DNA of 64,000 nucleotides from Ctenosaura bakeri (GCA_948474755.1 CAOLHI010002139.1:310001-374000), one strand, 5' to 3'. Positions 11,212-23,115 are shown, counted from the first letter of the stretch. Notes: generated from the sequence alone by a model not told the origin. Program-made: numbers and translations.

Positions 11212-12307
11212 ATGCTGTGGATGTAGCATATCTCGATTTCAGTAAGGCCTTTGACAAAGTTCCCCATGACATTCTTGCAAAGAAGCTAGTAAAATGTGGG
11301 CTGGACAGGGATACTGTCAGGTGGATCTGTAACTGGTTGACTGACCGTTCCCAAAGGGTGCTCACCAATGGTTGCTTTTCATCCTGGAGAGAAGTGACTA
11401 GCGGGGTGCCACAGGGTTCTGTCCTGGGCCCAGTGCTGTTCAATATCTTCATCAACAACTTGGATGAAGGAATAGAGGGCATGCTCATCAAATTTGCAGA
11501 TGATACCAAATTGGTTGCTAAAACACCAGAGGACAGGATCAATATTCAAAATCACCTAGACAGATTGGAGAGCTGGGTCAAGGCTAATAAAATGAAATTC
11601 AACAGAGAGAAGTGTAAGGTCCTACACTTAGGTAGAAAAAATGGAATACAGAAATATAGGATGGGGGACACGTGGCTGGATAGCAGTATGTGTGAAAGGG
11701 ATCTAGGAGTCTTCATAGACCACAAGTTGAACATGAGTCAGCAGTGTGATGCGGCAGCCAAGAAAGCCAATGCAATTCTCGGCTGCATCAATAGGAGTAT
11801 AGTGTCTAAATCGAGGGAGATACTGGTACCACTCTACTCTGCTTTGGTTAGACCTCATCTTGAGGAACTGTGTCCAGTTGTGGGCACCCCAGTTCAAGAA
11901 GGACATGGTCAAGCTGGAGCAAGTCCAGAGCAGGGTGACCAAAATGGTGAGGGACCTGGAAGTCATGCCCTATGAGGATAGACTTAGAGAGCTGGGTATA
12001 TTTAGTCTGCAGAAGAGAAGGTTAAGAGGGGACATGATAGCCATGTTTAAATATTTGAAGGGATGCCACGTAGAGGAGGGAGAGGGCTTGTTTTCTGCTG
12101 CTCCAGGACAAGGAGCAATGGATTCAAGCTGCAGGAAGGGAGATTCCACCTGAACCTCAGGAAGAACTTCCTGACAGTCAGGGCTGTCCGGCCGTGGAAT
12201 ATGCTGCCTTGGAGTGTAGTGGAGTCTCCTTCTTTGGAGGTTTGTAAGCAGAGGCTGGATGGCGATCTGTCGGGAGTGCTTTGAGGGTATTCCTGCATGG
12301 CAGGGGG

Positions 12308-13637
12308 TCCTTCTTGAATTGGGGTGCCCAGAACTGGACACAGTATTCAAGATGAGGTCTAACCAAAGCAGAGTAGAGTGGTACCAGTACCTCCCTCGAT
12401 CTAAACACCATACTCCTATTGATGCAGCCGAGAATTGCATTGGCTTTCTTGGCTGCCGCATCACACTGCTGACTCATGTTCAGCTTGTGGTCTATGAAGA
12501 CTCCTAGATCCCTTTCACACGTACTGCTATCTAGCCACGTGTCCCCCATCCTATATTTCTGTATTCTATTTTTTCTACTTAAGTGTAGGACCTTACACTT
12601 CTCTCTGTTGAATTTCATTTTGTTAGCTTTGGCCCAGTTCTCCAATCTATCCAGGTCATTTTGAATTTTGATCCTGTCCTCTGGTGTATTAGCAACCCCT
12701 CCCAATTTGGTGTCATCTGCAAATTTGATGAGCATGCCCTCTATTCCTTCTTCCAAGTCGTTGATAAAAATATTGAACAGCACTGGGCCCAGGACAGAAC
12801 CCTGTGGCACCCCACTAGTCACTTCTCTCCAGGATGAAAAGCAGCCATTGGTGTGCACCCTTTGGATTCAGTCGGTCAACCAATTACAAATCCAACTAAC
12901 AGTATCCCTGTCCAGCCCACATTTTACTAGCTTCTTTGCAAGAATGTCATGGGGAACTTTGTCAAAGGCCTTACTGAAATTGAGATATGCTACTTCCACA
13001 GCATTCCCTTCATCTATCAAGCTAGTAACTGTATCATAAAAAGAGATAAGATTTGTCTAGCATGACTTATTTTAAAGAAATCCATGTTGACTTCTCGTGA
13101 TTATCGTGTTGCTTTCTAAGTGATTAGAAACTGATTACTTAATGATCTGCTCCAGGAACTTTCCGGGTACTGATGTCAGGCTGACTGGGCAATAATTATT
13201 TGGGTCCTATTTTTTTCCCTTCTTGAAGATGGGGACAACATTTGCCCTCTTCCAGTCTGCTGGAACTTCTCCTGTCCTCCAAGATTTCTCAAAGATTATA
13301 GCAAGCGGTTCCAAAATGACCTCTGCCAGTTCTTTTAATATCCTAGGATGCAATTCATCTGGCCCTGGAGATCTGAATTCATCCAGTGTGGCCAGGTATT
13401 CCTGTACCACCTCTCTACCTATTATATGCTGCATTCCCCCTTCTTCCTCACCTGCTCCCCAACTGCTAGGTTGAGTCCTTGTATCCTTCTGGGAAAAAAT
13501 TGAGGCAAAGAAGGTGTTAAGTAGTTCTGCCTTTTCTCTTCCCCCTGTCAGTAATTCACCATCTTCTCTGCACAGCGACCTTATCGTCTCCTTCTTTTTC
13601 CTTTTGCTGCAGACATATTTTAAAAAGCCCTTATACT
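12308..13637 (-). mobile_element. CR1 LINE fragment in inverted, tail-to-tail orientation
   Basis: Minus strand. It encodes the same RT region as the neighbour: EYLATLDEFRSPGPDELHP (about 13400), [19 protein letters not shown] and FADDTKLGG (about 12730). Its 3' few hundred bases are absent: it starts abruptly in PQFKKD-coding sequence at 12308. Its 5' truncation (about 13637) corresponds to about 9710 of the + copy. Together the two make a 1.3-kb inverted repeat. Confidence 0.9.
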
Positions 13638-13671
13638 ATTCGATTAAATGTGAGTATATGAGTAAAATAGA

Positions 13672-13862
13672 GACCCAGGGTGGTTTAATGGTTTGAGTGA
13701 TGGAGTAAGATCCTGGAGACTAGAGTTTGATTCGCAGCTTGGCCATGGAAACCCACAGGGTAATCTTAGGTGTGTCACATTCTCTCAGCCCAGAACCCCT
13801 CCATAATAGGTTCACTTTAGGGTTGCTATAAGTCAAAAGTGAGTTGAAGGCATACAACATAT
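13672..13862 (+). mobile_element. Sauria-type SINE
   Basis: Head GGTGGTTTAATGGTTTGAG, body 'ggccatggaaacccacagggtaa', tail GGTTGCTATAAGTCAAAAGT with GAGTTGAAGGCATACAACA. Moderately diverged. Confidence 0.82.
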
Positions 13863-14139
13863 GACTAAAATAGTCTTGAAGAAAAACATCAAAATATTAT
13901 TAATCTATTTAATGAGTTCTACTCTTCAAATTCTTTGAATCTGCTTATATTTGTGCAATGATTAAAAACTATCTTGAAGAAAAACATGCATTTTGCTTTT
14001 AATTGTTTTGAATAGGCAAAAAAACAGCACTTTGGACAGAATTTTTCTGCCAAGTTTATTCACCCTAACCCAAATCCATCTTGAAAGGAGAACTGGGGTT
14101 GTTTCAGGAATAATTCTCCAGATTTGGCGGGGGCTGGCA

Positions 14140-14250
14140 AAGCTTAGACCATGGGCAAGTCACACATCCTCAGCCCCCCCCCAAAAACACCATGCCAGAT
14201 TAGCCCTAGGGTTTCCATAAGTCAAAAATGACTTGAAAACATACAACAAG
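14140..14250 (+). mobile_element. Sauria-type SINE, 3' half only
   Basis: Starts in the body (CATGGGCAAGTCACACATCC) and ends with TTTCCATAAGTCAAAAATGA then CTTGAAAACATACAACA. The tRNA-like head is missing. Confidence 0.75.
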
Positions 14251-14254
14251 CCTT

Positions 14255-16030
14255 AGTTTATAGAAGAGGTGGCTGACATTGAGTTTGTTTTTCATAAGCA
14301 CTGTATAATACAAGTTTAAAAGACGCTGACCATTTAAATGAAAATGCCTCTTTAATTAATATTTTTTAAAAGAGTCATTATTATTAACATGCACACTCAC
14401 AGAGTGTTAAAGGGAGAGACCAAATATGTGCACAATGGTGTTTAATAATAGTACTCCGAGCCCTCCAAATGGGACTTTCCTACCCTCGTGTTCAGGAAAA
14501 TTTAATTTCAGCTTCCATTCACTCCAGTTTGGAAGAGACAACCATGCTGTCATCAATGTCAGGGTTTTCTGTGAAAATATGAAAAATGAGGAGAGGAACC
14601 TGTTAAAATATTAATAAATTAAATTAACCTGTTGCTCTGCAATAGGTCAGCAGAGCAGGATGAGATGAGAGAGGAAAAAAGAAAAAACAAATCACACATA
14701 CCCTAAGGGATAACAGAGACTACTGTTGTTGCTTCCACATACACACACACATAAAATCTGCTAGGAAAGCTAATCCACTACCCTGGCAGCTCAGAACAGC
14801 CATGTGTAGGATGGCAGGTACCAAGTATTATGCCAGTTGAGAGGAAGGGCAGGAGGAAAGAAACAGGAAAAAAAAGAAGAGGGGGATGATTTACTCAGGG
14901 TCCTTGTGAAAGGCAGAAACCCACTTTGCTCAATTGAGTGCAAGGGAAAAGAAACAGCTGTATTCAAGTCCCAATTTTCAAGGGAGAAAGATGCTTTGTA
15001 CGCAGGTTACCCCCTTCAGAGCAGTTGGTATATTCAGCAGGCATATCAGGCAGGCAACTAACAGTCTGCTGATACCCAGAGCATCATGAAATAGGTTCAG
15101 CCAAGGAGAGGGATGCTTCAGGGGACCATGGAGGCTGCCCAGGCACAGTGAAGACGCATTTTCCCTGAACAGACCCTGCTTTCCCAGTCGTTCCACACTG
15201 ATTTGAGGTCACCTTCTTTGAAATCACCTCCTCCATTTCTCCACAGTTTATTTGGTAAGTGTGTCAGGTTGATCCTCCTGCCCTTTCTATGGAGGGGCTT
15301 GGATTTTTCACACAGAGAGAAGGGAGTGAGAGAGATGGAAGAGCGAGGAGGGGGACTTGAAGGGAAATCTTACAGGTGTCTGTTCTGGATGCTAATCTGC
15401 TGGATGCTCCAGTCAGTTCAATGTGGTTTTTTTCACACAGAAATGGGTATTCAGATAGCCAGTGCATGTTCATGGAGATTAAAGAGCAAGCAATGAAGAG
15501 ATAGATAGAATGTATATGTGTTTGGCTTCATCAGTAAGCACTGGTATGCAAAGCAAAGAAATCAAACTTTCCAAAAAGCAGCATTTTGCTGTCTTGCTCT
15601 TTCTTTTTTGTGGCCATGTGTGCATTTCCAGACCTTACGTGTGTATTAAAACTGCCTCCATTAAAAAGCCCTTTGAGGTAGTGATGATGATTAAAACATG
15701 CAATAGAGCAAGAAACTAGTAGCAACATTTTGATACCAATTCCATATCATTTTCCAGAGTTTATGAAAATAGACAACTGCATCAACCAAAAATATATTCT
15801 CATTTTAATTCATTCCCTCTCTCTCTCTCTGTCACACACACACACACACCCACGCGCGCACACACAAAAACTTGGAATCTAACTAAGGTCCAGGAAACAA
15901 ATTCAGGGGTAGCCATGTTGGCCATGCAACATATCTCTCTAGACCATCTTAGAGGCACATCCGTCTGACAACAAAAATAACATCTGAGTGAAAATGTAGG
16001 CCTGAGGCTCTAATGTTGTCACTTTTCTTC
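14255..16030. other. Non-repetitive stretch, no gene recognised
   Basis: The segment 14280-14720 is AT-rich and looks single-copy; it could hold conserved non-coding sequence upstream of PKIB, but this cannot be judged from one genome. A CT/CA simple repeat lies at 15816-15865. No frame has a known domain. Confidence 0.4.
15816..15865. repeat. (CT)n(CA)n microsatellite
   Basis: CTCTCTCTCTCTCT followed by CACACACACACACAC and a CGCGCGCA variant. Confidence 0.9.
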
Positions 16031-16860
16031 TCCTGTGTGGTTTTCAACATCTTTGCCTGATGGAGAAGCCAATGAACCTTCAAAAGCTTGCATGATGTAT
16101 TTTCTGCATTTTGCTTGGCCAATGAAGTTATTGCTCTTTTGTGGATTTTGGATTTTAATGTATTTTGCTACATGGCTATCCCAAATGCATTTCCTGGATT
16201 TGAAGATACTGGATTTGTACAACAGGGGAAACTTTAACAAGAGGGAGCTAAAGGACTGGGACTTACTGGTAATTCTTTGAGGTTTTAACCTCCAACAAAG
16301 GTAAAACTCTTTCATTTGGACTACATTTGGACTACAATGGACAAATTTTACCTATTGTTATTTTGTGCCTTCAAGTCACTTCCAACTTATGGCAACCCTA
16401 AGGTGAACCTATCATGGTGCTTTCTGAGGCTGAGAGTGTGTGATGTGCCCAAGGTCACCCAGTGGGTTTCCATGGCTAAACTGGGAGTCAAACTCTGGTC
16501 TCCAGGATTATAGTCCAGTGCTCAAAGAACTCCACAATGTTTTTTTTAAAAAACTGTCTTTTATTGGCCTTTTTTCGTGGTGCCAACCTGGCCAAGAAGA
16601 GGAATGGCCTCTGCCTACATTGATATCCCTCTAGGATATCATCTTAACTGACTATAGAAATAACATCTGAGAGAAAATGTAGGCCTGTGACTCTAACATT
16701 ACCACTTTTCTCCTGTATGATTCTAAACATCTTTCCTCATGAAGAAGCCATTGAAGCTTTGAACGCTGCCATGGTATGTTTTCTGCAGTTGTTTGTTTGT
16801 TTTTTGGCCAATAAAGGTACTGCTCTTTTGTGGGTTTTAGATCTTGTTGTATTTCATTAA
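16030..16860 (+). repeat. Dispersed repeat present twice, split by a SINE
   Basis: 16040-16170 and 16725-16850 are clearly related: both contain 'aacatcttt', a GA(G/A)AAGCCA block, 'tgtattttctgca' or 'tatgttttctgcag', and 'gctcttttgtgg' followed by TTTT and GGAT or AGAT. They are diverged copies of an unnamed interspersed repeat, tandemly placed with a SINE between them. Confidence 0.6.
16351..16535 (-). mobile_element. Sauria-type SINE, minus strand
   Basis: Reversed order: BovB-like tail first (TGCCTTCAAGTCACTTCCAA), then the body 'cagtgggtttccatggct' and the head remnant ATAGTCCAGTGCTCAAAG. Confidence 0.85.
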
Positions 16861-16875
16861 GATCCAGTTGCCCAG

Positions 16876-17715
16876 AATCATAGGATCATAGAATCATAGA
16901 AATGTAGAGCTGGAAGAGACCACAGGGGCCATCCAGTCCAACCCCCTGCCATGCAGGAACACCCTCAAAGCACTCCCGACAGATGGCCATCCAGCATCTG
17001 CTTACAAACTTCCAAAGAAGGAGACTCCGCTACATTCCGAGGCAGCATATTCCACTGCCAGACAGCCCTGAGCGTCAGGAAGTTCTTCCTGAGGTTCAGG
17101 TGGAATCTCCTTTCCTGTAGCTTGAATCCATTGCTCCTTGTCCTAGTCTCTGGAGCAGCAGAAAACAAGCCCTCTCCCTCCTCTATATGGCATCCCATCA
17201 AATATTTAAACATGGCTATCATGTCCCCTCTTAACCTTCTCTTCTGCAGACTAAATATACCCAGCTCTCTAAGTCTATCCTCATAAGGCATGGCTTTCAG
17301 GCCCCTCACCATTTTGGTCCCCCTCCTCTGGACTTGCTCCAGCTTAACCACGTCCTCCTTAAATCAGGGTGCCCATAACTGGACACAATATTCAAGATGA
17401 GGTCTAACCAAAGCAGAGTAGAGTGGTACCAGTACCTCCCTCAATCTTGACACCATACTCCTATTGATGCAGCTGAGAATTGCATTGGCTTTCTTGGCTG
17501 CCACATCACACTGCTGACTCATGTTCAGCTTGTGGTCTATGAAGACTCCTAGATCCCTTTCACACGTACTGCTATCCAGCCACGTGTCCCCCATCCTATA
17601 TTTCTGTATTCCATTTTTTCTACCTAAGTGTAGGACCTTACACTTCTCTCTGTTGAATTTCATTTTGTTAGCATTGGCCCAGCTCTCCAATCTGTCCAGG
17701 TCATTTTGACCAGAA
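16876..17715 (-). mobile_element. CR1 LINE 3' fragment
   Basis: The 3' end carries the CR1 tail as its complement (ATAGAATCATAG repeats, 16882-16901) followed by 'gagctggaagagaccacaggggcc'. The minus strand codes CR1 ORF2 C-terminal residues ([20 protein letters not shown], 17540-17600). 5'-truncated at about 17712 with a clean end. Confidence 0.92.
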
Positions 17716-17719
17716 TCAT

Positions 17720-18490
17720 GTAGATACACATGACCTCACACTCATATCCATTCCCTGCAATCTCATATTTCACAAACTTACTCACTAGTTCCCTACTTCT
17801 GTCCAGACTATATCCTCACCAGTTCTTATCTGTTTGTTTACTTGCTTACTTATTACTTACTTTTTTGAATTACTCTAAGGCAGCTGATTCCTCTCATTGC
17901 TCAGCTTCCTCCACCTTGGACTGATCTGAGTTTCAGTGACTAGATCATGTCACCAGCATCCTTGGACTGAATGTCACAAGAAGGAACCCTGTCTTTCTCC
18001 TGTTTTTTATCCCCATTTAACTGAATGAGCCAATTAAACATTCTATTGTCTTAATTAATTATTGCTCCTCTTTGGAATGCATATACAGTTTCTAGCTTTT
18101 CTTTCTTGACGTAATTTTCCTCATGCAAGGAGATTATTCATTTTAAAAAATGTAATTCCCCATATACATGTATTCTGGAGGTATAAAATCATATGGCGGG
18201 ATGCTTAAGTAATACCCTCCCAAAATTTTAACTAAAAATGTTTAAATTGATATTTATTAAAACATTTGGCAATCAAAAGGAGCTGACATCAAAGTACCTC
18301 TTTGTTAAAAAAAGAAATACCAATCAAATTCAGCAGGGTAAGCCATCTTTAGAATGGTAAAGGAGCAGAATAAAACTTTTACAAGGCTTTTTAAAAACCA
18401 GCCTACATAAAGTAGTGTTTGTGGGTTATCTGAAGCTTGGCAAAGATGGAGCAAATCTTGGAAGCAAGTTGCATAGTTAAGCTTTTACAG
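17720..18490. other. No recognised gene or repeat
   Basis: AT-rich sequence lacking a convincing open frame or repeat signature. Confidence 0.4.
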
Positions 18491-18494
18491 AGAA

Positions 18495-19312
18495 AATCAC
18501 AGACTCAAGAGAGTTGGGAGGGGCCTCATGGGCCATCAAGTCCAACACTCTGCTGAATGCAAGATCTCCAGCTAAAACATCCCTAGCATGTAGCCATCCT
18601 GCCTCTTTTTGAAGATGTCCAAAGGATACCCCACCACTTCTCTAGGCAATTGGTTCCACTGCTGATCCACTTTGGCTGTTAAGAAGTTCCTTCTAACATT
18701 CAATTGAAATCTACTGTCATGTAACTTAAAACCATTAGACCTAGTCCTACCCTCTGGGGCAGCAAAAAACAATCCTGCCCCCTCCTCTCTGTGACAGCTC
18801 TTGAGGTATTTCAAGTGGCAGTGGCGTCACCCCTTGGTCTTCTCTTCATCAAATTGAACATGCCCAGCTCCTTCAACCTTTCATCATATGTTTTGTTCTC
18901 CATACATATTTTCATCCTTGTTCGTTTTCTCTGAAGCTGTTCAATTTGTCTATTATCTTGCTTAAAAAGAGGTACCCAGAACTGAAAGGAGTACTCCAGA
19001 TAAAGCCTGACCAATGCAGAATTTAGGGGGATTATTATCTCTTTCAGATAGCAAATATGGCGTAGTACTTTGAGCATTGGACTACAACCCTGGAGACCAA
19101 GGTTTGTTTCCTCACTCAGCTATGGAAACTCACTGGTTGACCTTGGATGTGTCACACACTCTTAGCCCTCAAAATCCCAGTGATAGGTTTGCCTTAGGGT
19201 TACCATAAAGGCAAACACAATAATTACTTGCTTCAGCTTGGAAACTGTTTCTATCAATATAGGCTATAATGGCATTCAGCTTCTTTGCTGCGTCCTGTGT
19301 CTACATTGATCT
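18495..19312 (-). mobile_element. CR1 LINE 3' fragment of a second subfamily, with a nested SINE
   Basis: Begins CAAGAGAGTTGGGAGGGGCC with 'tcatgggccatcaagtcc', a 3' end differing from the other CR1 copies. The minus strand codes diverged ORF2 C-terminus (FKQDNRQIEQLQRKRTRM). Interrupted by the SINE at 19048-19215; CR1-like sequence resumes at about 19225 and fades near 19312. Confidence 0.8.
19048..19215 (+). mobile_element. Sauria-type SINE nested in CR1
   Basis: Head AAATATGGCGTAGTACTTTG, body 'cagctatggaaactcactggttgacc', and tail GCCTTAGGGTTACCATAA. The 3' tract is shortened. Confidence 0.8.
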
Positions 19313-19387
19313 AACGTCTTGTGGTGATGGGACGTTCAATAAGTCCTCTGAAAATGGTTGTGAATTATGGGCCACTTCATATACAAG

Positions 19388-19819
19388 GGCCCTTTTTGCA
19401 TGGTTTTTTTGTTGCGCGAGCACCCCTTGAGCGTCGCGCAAATGGGAGCGTCGCTCCGTACGATGCACCCCCACTTGCGCGATGCTCACGAGGCTGAAGC
19501 GGGGCGTGCACGCATTTTTTGATTTTTGGCTTTAAGCCAAAAATGCCTCACACTCACGCAATACTCGTGGCGCCCTCGCACACTTACCTGCCATGCGGTG
19601 CATCAGCGAGTTGGGCGGGTCTCACTTCCTTCCTCCAGCGCAGCCTACAGCTCCCACACTGCCCTGCGGAAGGAAGGGGTGGGGTGCTAGCACGATGGTT
19701 GCACTAACAGGAAGTGACCTGCAGTAGGAAGGAGTGGGGAAGCGGCAGCATTTCGGAGGAGGCTTCTAGCGTGAGACGCCCTCCCCCATCGCGCAAACAG
19801 GTAACATGCGAAAAGGGCC
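19388..19819. mobile_element. GC-rich MITE with GGCCCTTTTTGCATG ends
   Basis: Terminal inverted repeats GGCCCTTTTTGCATG (19388) and CATGCGAAAAGGGCC (ending 19819). The centre holds a palindrome, TTTTTGGCTTTAAGCCAAAAA, at about 19522. It is GC- and CpG-rich compared with its surroundings. A related element with the same ends and a similar central palindrome is at about 62012-62434. No coding capacity. Superfamily unassigned. Confidence 0.7.
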
Positions 19820-20092
19820 AAGAAGAAGCTCCTGGAAGTAAATACAAGTTACTCATAGTTACTTTTTCTGATGACAAAGGTGCAAGTATATGACATCATG
19901 ACTGAAACATAATAAGAGTTTTCACTTCTTTTGAGGTGTAACTATATCTTTTAAAATCTATTATACTTATGGGATATAGTCCCACTGAATGGCTGAACAG
20001 GAGTATCATTGAGTCCAGTAAAAATGTTTACTGTAATGCTTAATATCATAATGGATCTGGTTGTATTTATTATGGAGGAGTTGCCCCTCACA

Positions 20093-20320
20093 TCACATGG
20101 AATTATGGAGCTGGAAGTAATTTCGAAGGTTAATTAGTTTAAGCCACTTCCAACACAGGCAATCCATGGCTCCAGCCTTCTGATAGGTGGTCATCTACCG
20201 AAAAATTTCTAACAAAGGAGAGTCTATCCTTTTCTGAACCAGTCTGTTCCAGTATGTTTTGGGTACTAAATTCTGAAGGATTCTAGAACACACTTTTTTA
20301 AAAAATGTAATACCCCATCT
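20093..20320 (-). mobile_element. Ancient CR1 3' fragment
   Basis: 'tggaattatggagctggaagtaatttcgaaggtt' is a degenerate version of the CR1 3' end, followed by 'caggcaatccatggctccagcc' and 'gaaccagtctgttccagta'. More diverged than the other copies, so probably an older subfamily. Confidence 0.6.
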
Positions 20321-20932
20321 CTTAAAACATGCAAAATACGGGAAAATATTTGTCAAAAGATATGTACCGGAGACAAGACTCTATCTCATGATCTGTATAA
20401 GTACATTGCATATGGTCTCTTTAATTGTTCTGTTGGTTCTGTGAGTTGAATCTGCCTGGACGTTGCTTGACTTTGTTATAACTTTGCTTTTCTTAGTCAA
20501 TATTTGATGACTGTCACAGCCAAATTTGTGAAACACAAGAAAGCCTTGGTTCTGAGCTGCCAATGGATAACAGTAGTGACATGTCATTCACTCACTATGA
20601 AACATGTAGTCCAGAGGTGGAGAACATGTGGATCCCCAAGCCTGTGATTGGACTACATGCTCCATAATTCCTGACTATTGTTCATGCAGGCTAGGACAAT
20701 TATAACTATTAAAATATCAATATCCCATCCTAGACCCAAAATCTCAGGGTAGTTTACAAAAAGCATTAAAACAGATCACAGGGGCTTTAGTACACAAAGC
20801 GAGTAAATTACAAGTGCAGCAGGATAATAGCATTTTTAGCTGGGGTTTATCACATAACATCATTTCTCTTCTGTTGTTGTCCCAGTGGCAGGTCATTTGA
20901 AAAACATTTCTTTTACAGAGAAGGTCATTAAC

Positions 20933-20933
<1 letters not shown>

Positions 20934-20981
<48 letters not shown>

Positions 20982-20982
20982 T
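20934..20982. repeat. (GATA)n microsatellite
   Basis: About twelve uninterrupted units of AGAT. Confidence 0.97.
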
Positions 20983-20989
20983 ATTGCAT

Positions 20990-22235
20990 TAATAAAAGAA
21001 ACACTTGCAATTGAAATTTATCTGCCTCATGTGATAAAGTCTAAGTTATAAAGTTTAAACTGATAGAATAATTAAATAAGCTAAAACATATTAAATGGCA
21101 ATTATAAGTTAAATGCAGATTTAAAAGATATAAACACTTTTAAAACCATGTGCACCTGTATAACAGATGCAAGAATCCAAAAGCTCTCTGTCACTGATGT
21201 AGACAAGTTGATATAGCTTCAAAGGAAGTGTTGGAAATAGGGAAGTTGCATAAAGAAATGTTGAAAGAACCAGGAAAAAAAGATTGAGTAGGGGACCTTG
21301 GAACATCCTGCAAATACCTGAAGGACTTTCACAAGGAAGAGGGCAAAGACTAATGTATGGCTCATTTGGAGGACAAGGCAAAATCCAAAAGGGCTAACTT
21401 ATAGTATTTTGATTGGTCATTAGGTGAAATCTGTTGGTGCAACCAATGGTTTGGAGTGGTCACTCTCACTCATGGGAGGTCTTCCTTACATTGTCCAGCC
21501 TCTGCTCTGTACTCTGTACTTTGGATTTCTGTGTATCTTCTTTTATCATCTTTTTCTCAGTGATGTGCAAGTGACTACCCTGAAATTTCTTCAGCACACA
21601 GACACAGACTACATTTAGCAGCAGGATATTTACAGCCTGCCTAGACAGATGGCCAATTATGTGGTGCAAAGAGGGAGTAATGAGAGATCTGTAAGACTGT
21701 CTGCTGAAGAGGATAGTCTTTGGTTGAACTGGTGAGAAGGCTGCAAGATAGGACTCCTTTCTCCAAGCTTTTATCTTAGATTGACTGTCCCAGTGATCTC
21801 AGCTGAAATTAACATGCAGGGTGGAAAGAACAACATCCCCTTCAAAAAGGAGTTTGTTGGGAATTCAATTCAAAAGTTTGAAAGACAGTGGAAAGCAGTA
21901 TTGGAGTTTATTAAAAGTAGACAGACACTAAAAGTAAATAAGATAATTATAAATATAAAATTAAGTATAAAGTAATAGAGATTTATTTATGTCTGTAAAA
22001 TTAATATGACAAGGGTAGGAAAGAAAACATTAAAAGGGAAAAATAGGTTTTCATAAGAAGAAAATGAGTGAGTATATACTTTGGTGCAACAAGGATTCTA
22101 TGATATGATATGAAGGAATAAAGGTTGTGATTTATTGGGGAAGAAGGGGTTTGCACTAAGCAAATGTTGTATTCAGTGTAGATTGGAAAGTATATTAATT
22201 CTATGATTGTAACTTGAGACAAAAAGATATAATAT
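20990..22235. other. No recognised gene or repeat
   Basis: No coding frame with a known domain. The sequence is AT-rich with no clear family match by eye. Confidence 0.35.
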
Positions 22236-22239
22236 TTTT

Positions 22240-22845
22240 AGTGGATGTAGCATTTGACATCAGTAAGTTATTTGACAAAGTTCCCCATGATATTCTGGAA
22301 AAGAAGCTAGTGAAATGTGAGCTAGACAGGGCTACTGTCAGGTAGATTTTTAATTGGTTGACTGAGAGAATCCAAAGGATGCCCACCAATGGCTGCTTTT
22401 CATCCTGAACAGAAGTGACTAGTGGGGTGCCACAGGGTTTTTTCCTGGGTCCAGTGCTATTCAACATAATTACCAATGATTTGGATGAAGGAATAGAGAG
22501 CATGCTGATCAAATTTGCAAATGATACCAAATTGAGAGGGGTTGCCAATACCCTACAGGAAAGGATCAAAATTCAAAATGACCTTGACAGATTAGAGAGC
22601 TGAACCAATGCGAACAAAATGAATTTCAACAGAGAGAAAAATAAGGTCTTACACCTAGGCAGAAAAAAATGAAATGCAAATATAGTATGGGAGACACATG
22701 ACTGGACAACAGTACAGGTGAAAGGGATCTAGGAGTCTTAGTTGACCACAAGCTGAACATGAGTCAGCAGTGTGATGCAGCAGTCAAGAAAGCCATCGTG
22801 ATTCTTGGTTGAATCAATAGGAGCATGCTGTCTAGATTGAAGAAA
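22240..22845 (+). mobile_element. CR1 LINE internal fragment
   Basis: Coding remnants VDVAF-like, [29 protein letters not shown] and FANDTKLRGVANT: RT core with the catalytic FADD mutated to FAND. Truncated at both ends, with many stops. Confidence 0.85.
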
Positions 22846-22849
22846 ACAT

Positions 22850-23115
22850 AGAAAACTGCCTTATACCAGGTCAACCCATTTATCCAGTTTGCTTAGTGTC
22901 AAATGGAGCAGAAGTAGAAACTTGAGATCATCTGGACATTTTTGGACTCCACCTCAAATCAGTCCCAGACAGCATGACAATGGTTGATGCTAGAACAATA
23001 GTAGATGCTAGAACATCTGGAAGACCACAAATTCCTCACGCATAAGCTTGACTGACTGCTACCTGCTGCCTAGGGTTTCAGGCAGGAAACTTTCCTAGGT
23101 ATACCTTGAGATGCC
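22850..23115 (-). mobile_element. tRNA-derived SINE (second type), degraded
   Basis: 'aaaactgccttataccaggtcaacccatttatccag' and 'gggtttcaggcaggaaactttcc' match the body of the better copy at 39207-39397. The tRNA-like end is lost here. Confidence 0.5.

Larger units (their letters stand above)
8209..12153 (+). pseudogene. CR1 ORF2 (APE endonuclease plus reverse transcriptase), broken
   Basis: ORF2 carries an apurinic-type endonuclease and a reverse transcriptase used for target-primed insertion. The endonuclease begins with LNTNARSMGNKQDELELL and ITETWWDD (8290-8390), is cut by a solo LTR, and resumes at GDFNYADICWQ (about 9100) and RSDHALLEF (about 9300, the SDH catalytic block). The RT half has YLATLDEFKSPGPDELHPRIL (about 9940), SRSQRGFLKNKSC (about 10230), then after the second [40 protein letters not shown] and the FADDTKL active-site box (about 11490). 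Several frameshifts and stops are present. Confidence 0.88.
7050..12307 (+). mobile_element. Nearly full-length CR1 LINE, twice interrupted
   Basis: A CR1 retrotransposon keeping ORF1 (coiled coil plus esterase) and ORF2 (endonuclease plus reverse transcriptase). It is split by a 418-bp solo LTR (8637-9054) and an 874-bp solo LTR (10338-11211). Without these the element is about 3.9 kb, close to family size. The last tens of bases, including the usual octamer tail, are missing. At about 12307 the sequence flips into a second CR1 on the minus strand. Frameshifts and stops show it is dead. Confidence 0.9.

Noticed and set aside
11106..11975. 289-codon open frame
   Set aside because: It is a chimera reading from LTR family A into CR1 RT across an insertion junction, not a gene.
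15203..15496. 97-codon open frame as a small protein
   Set aside because: No start context, domain or splice support; composition is ordinary for chance frames.
20934..20982. Regularly spaced repeats as a CRISPR array
   Set aside because: This and the runs at 23263, 28181 and 42053 are simple microsatellites without spacers, in a eukaryotic genome.
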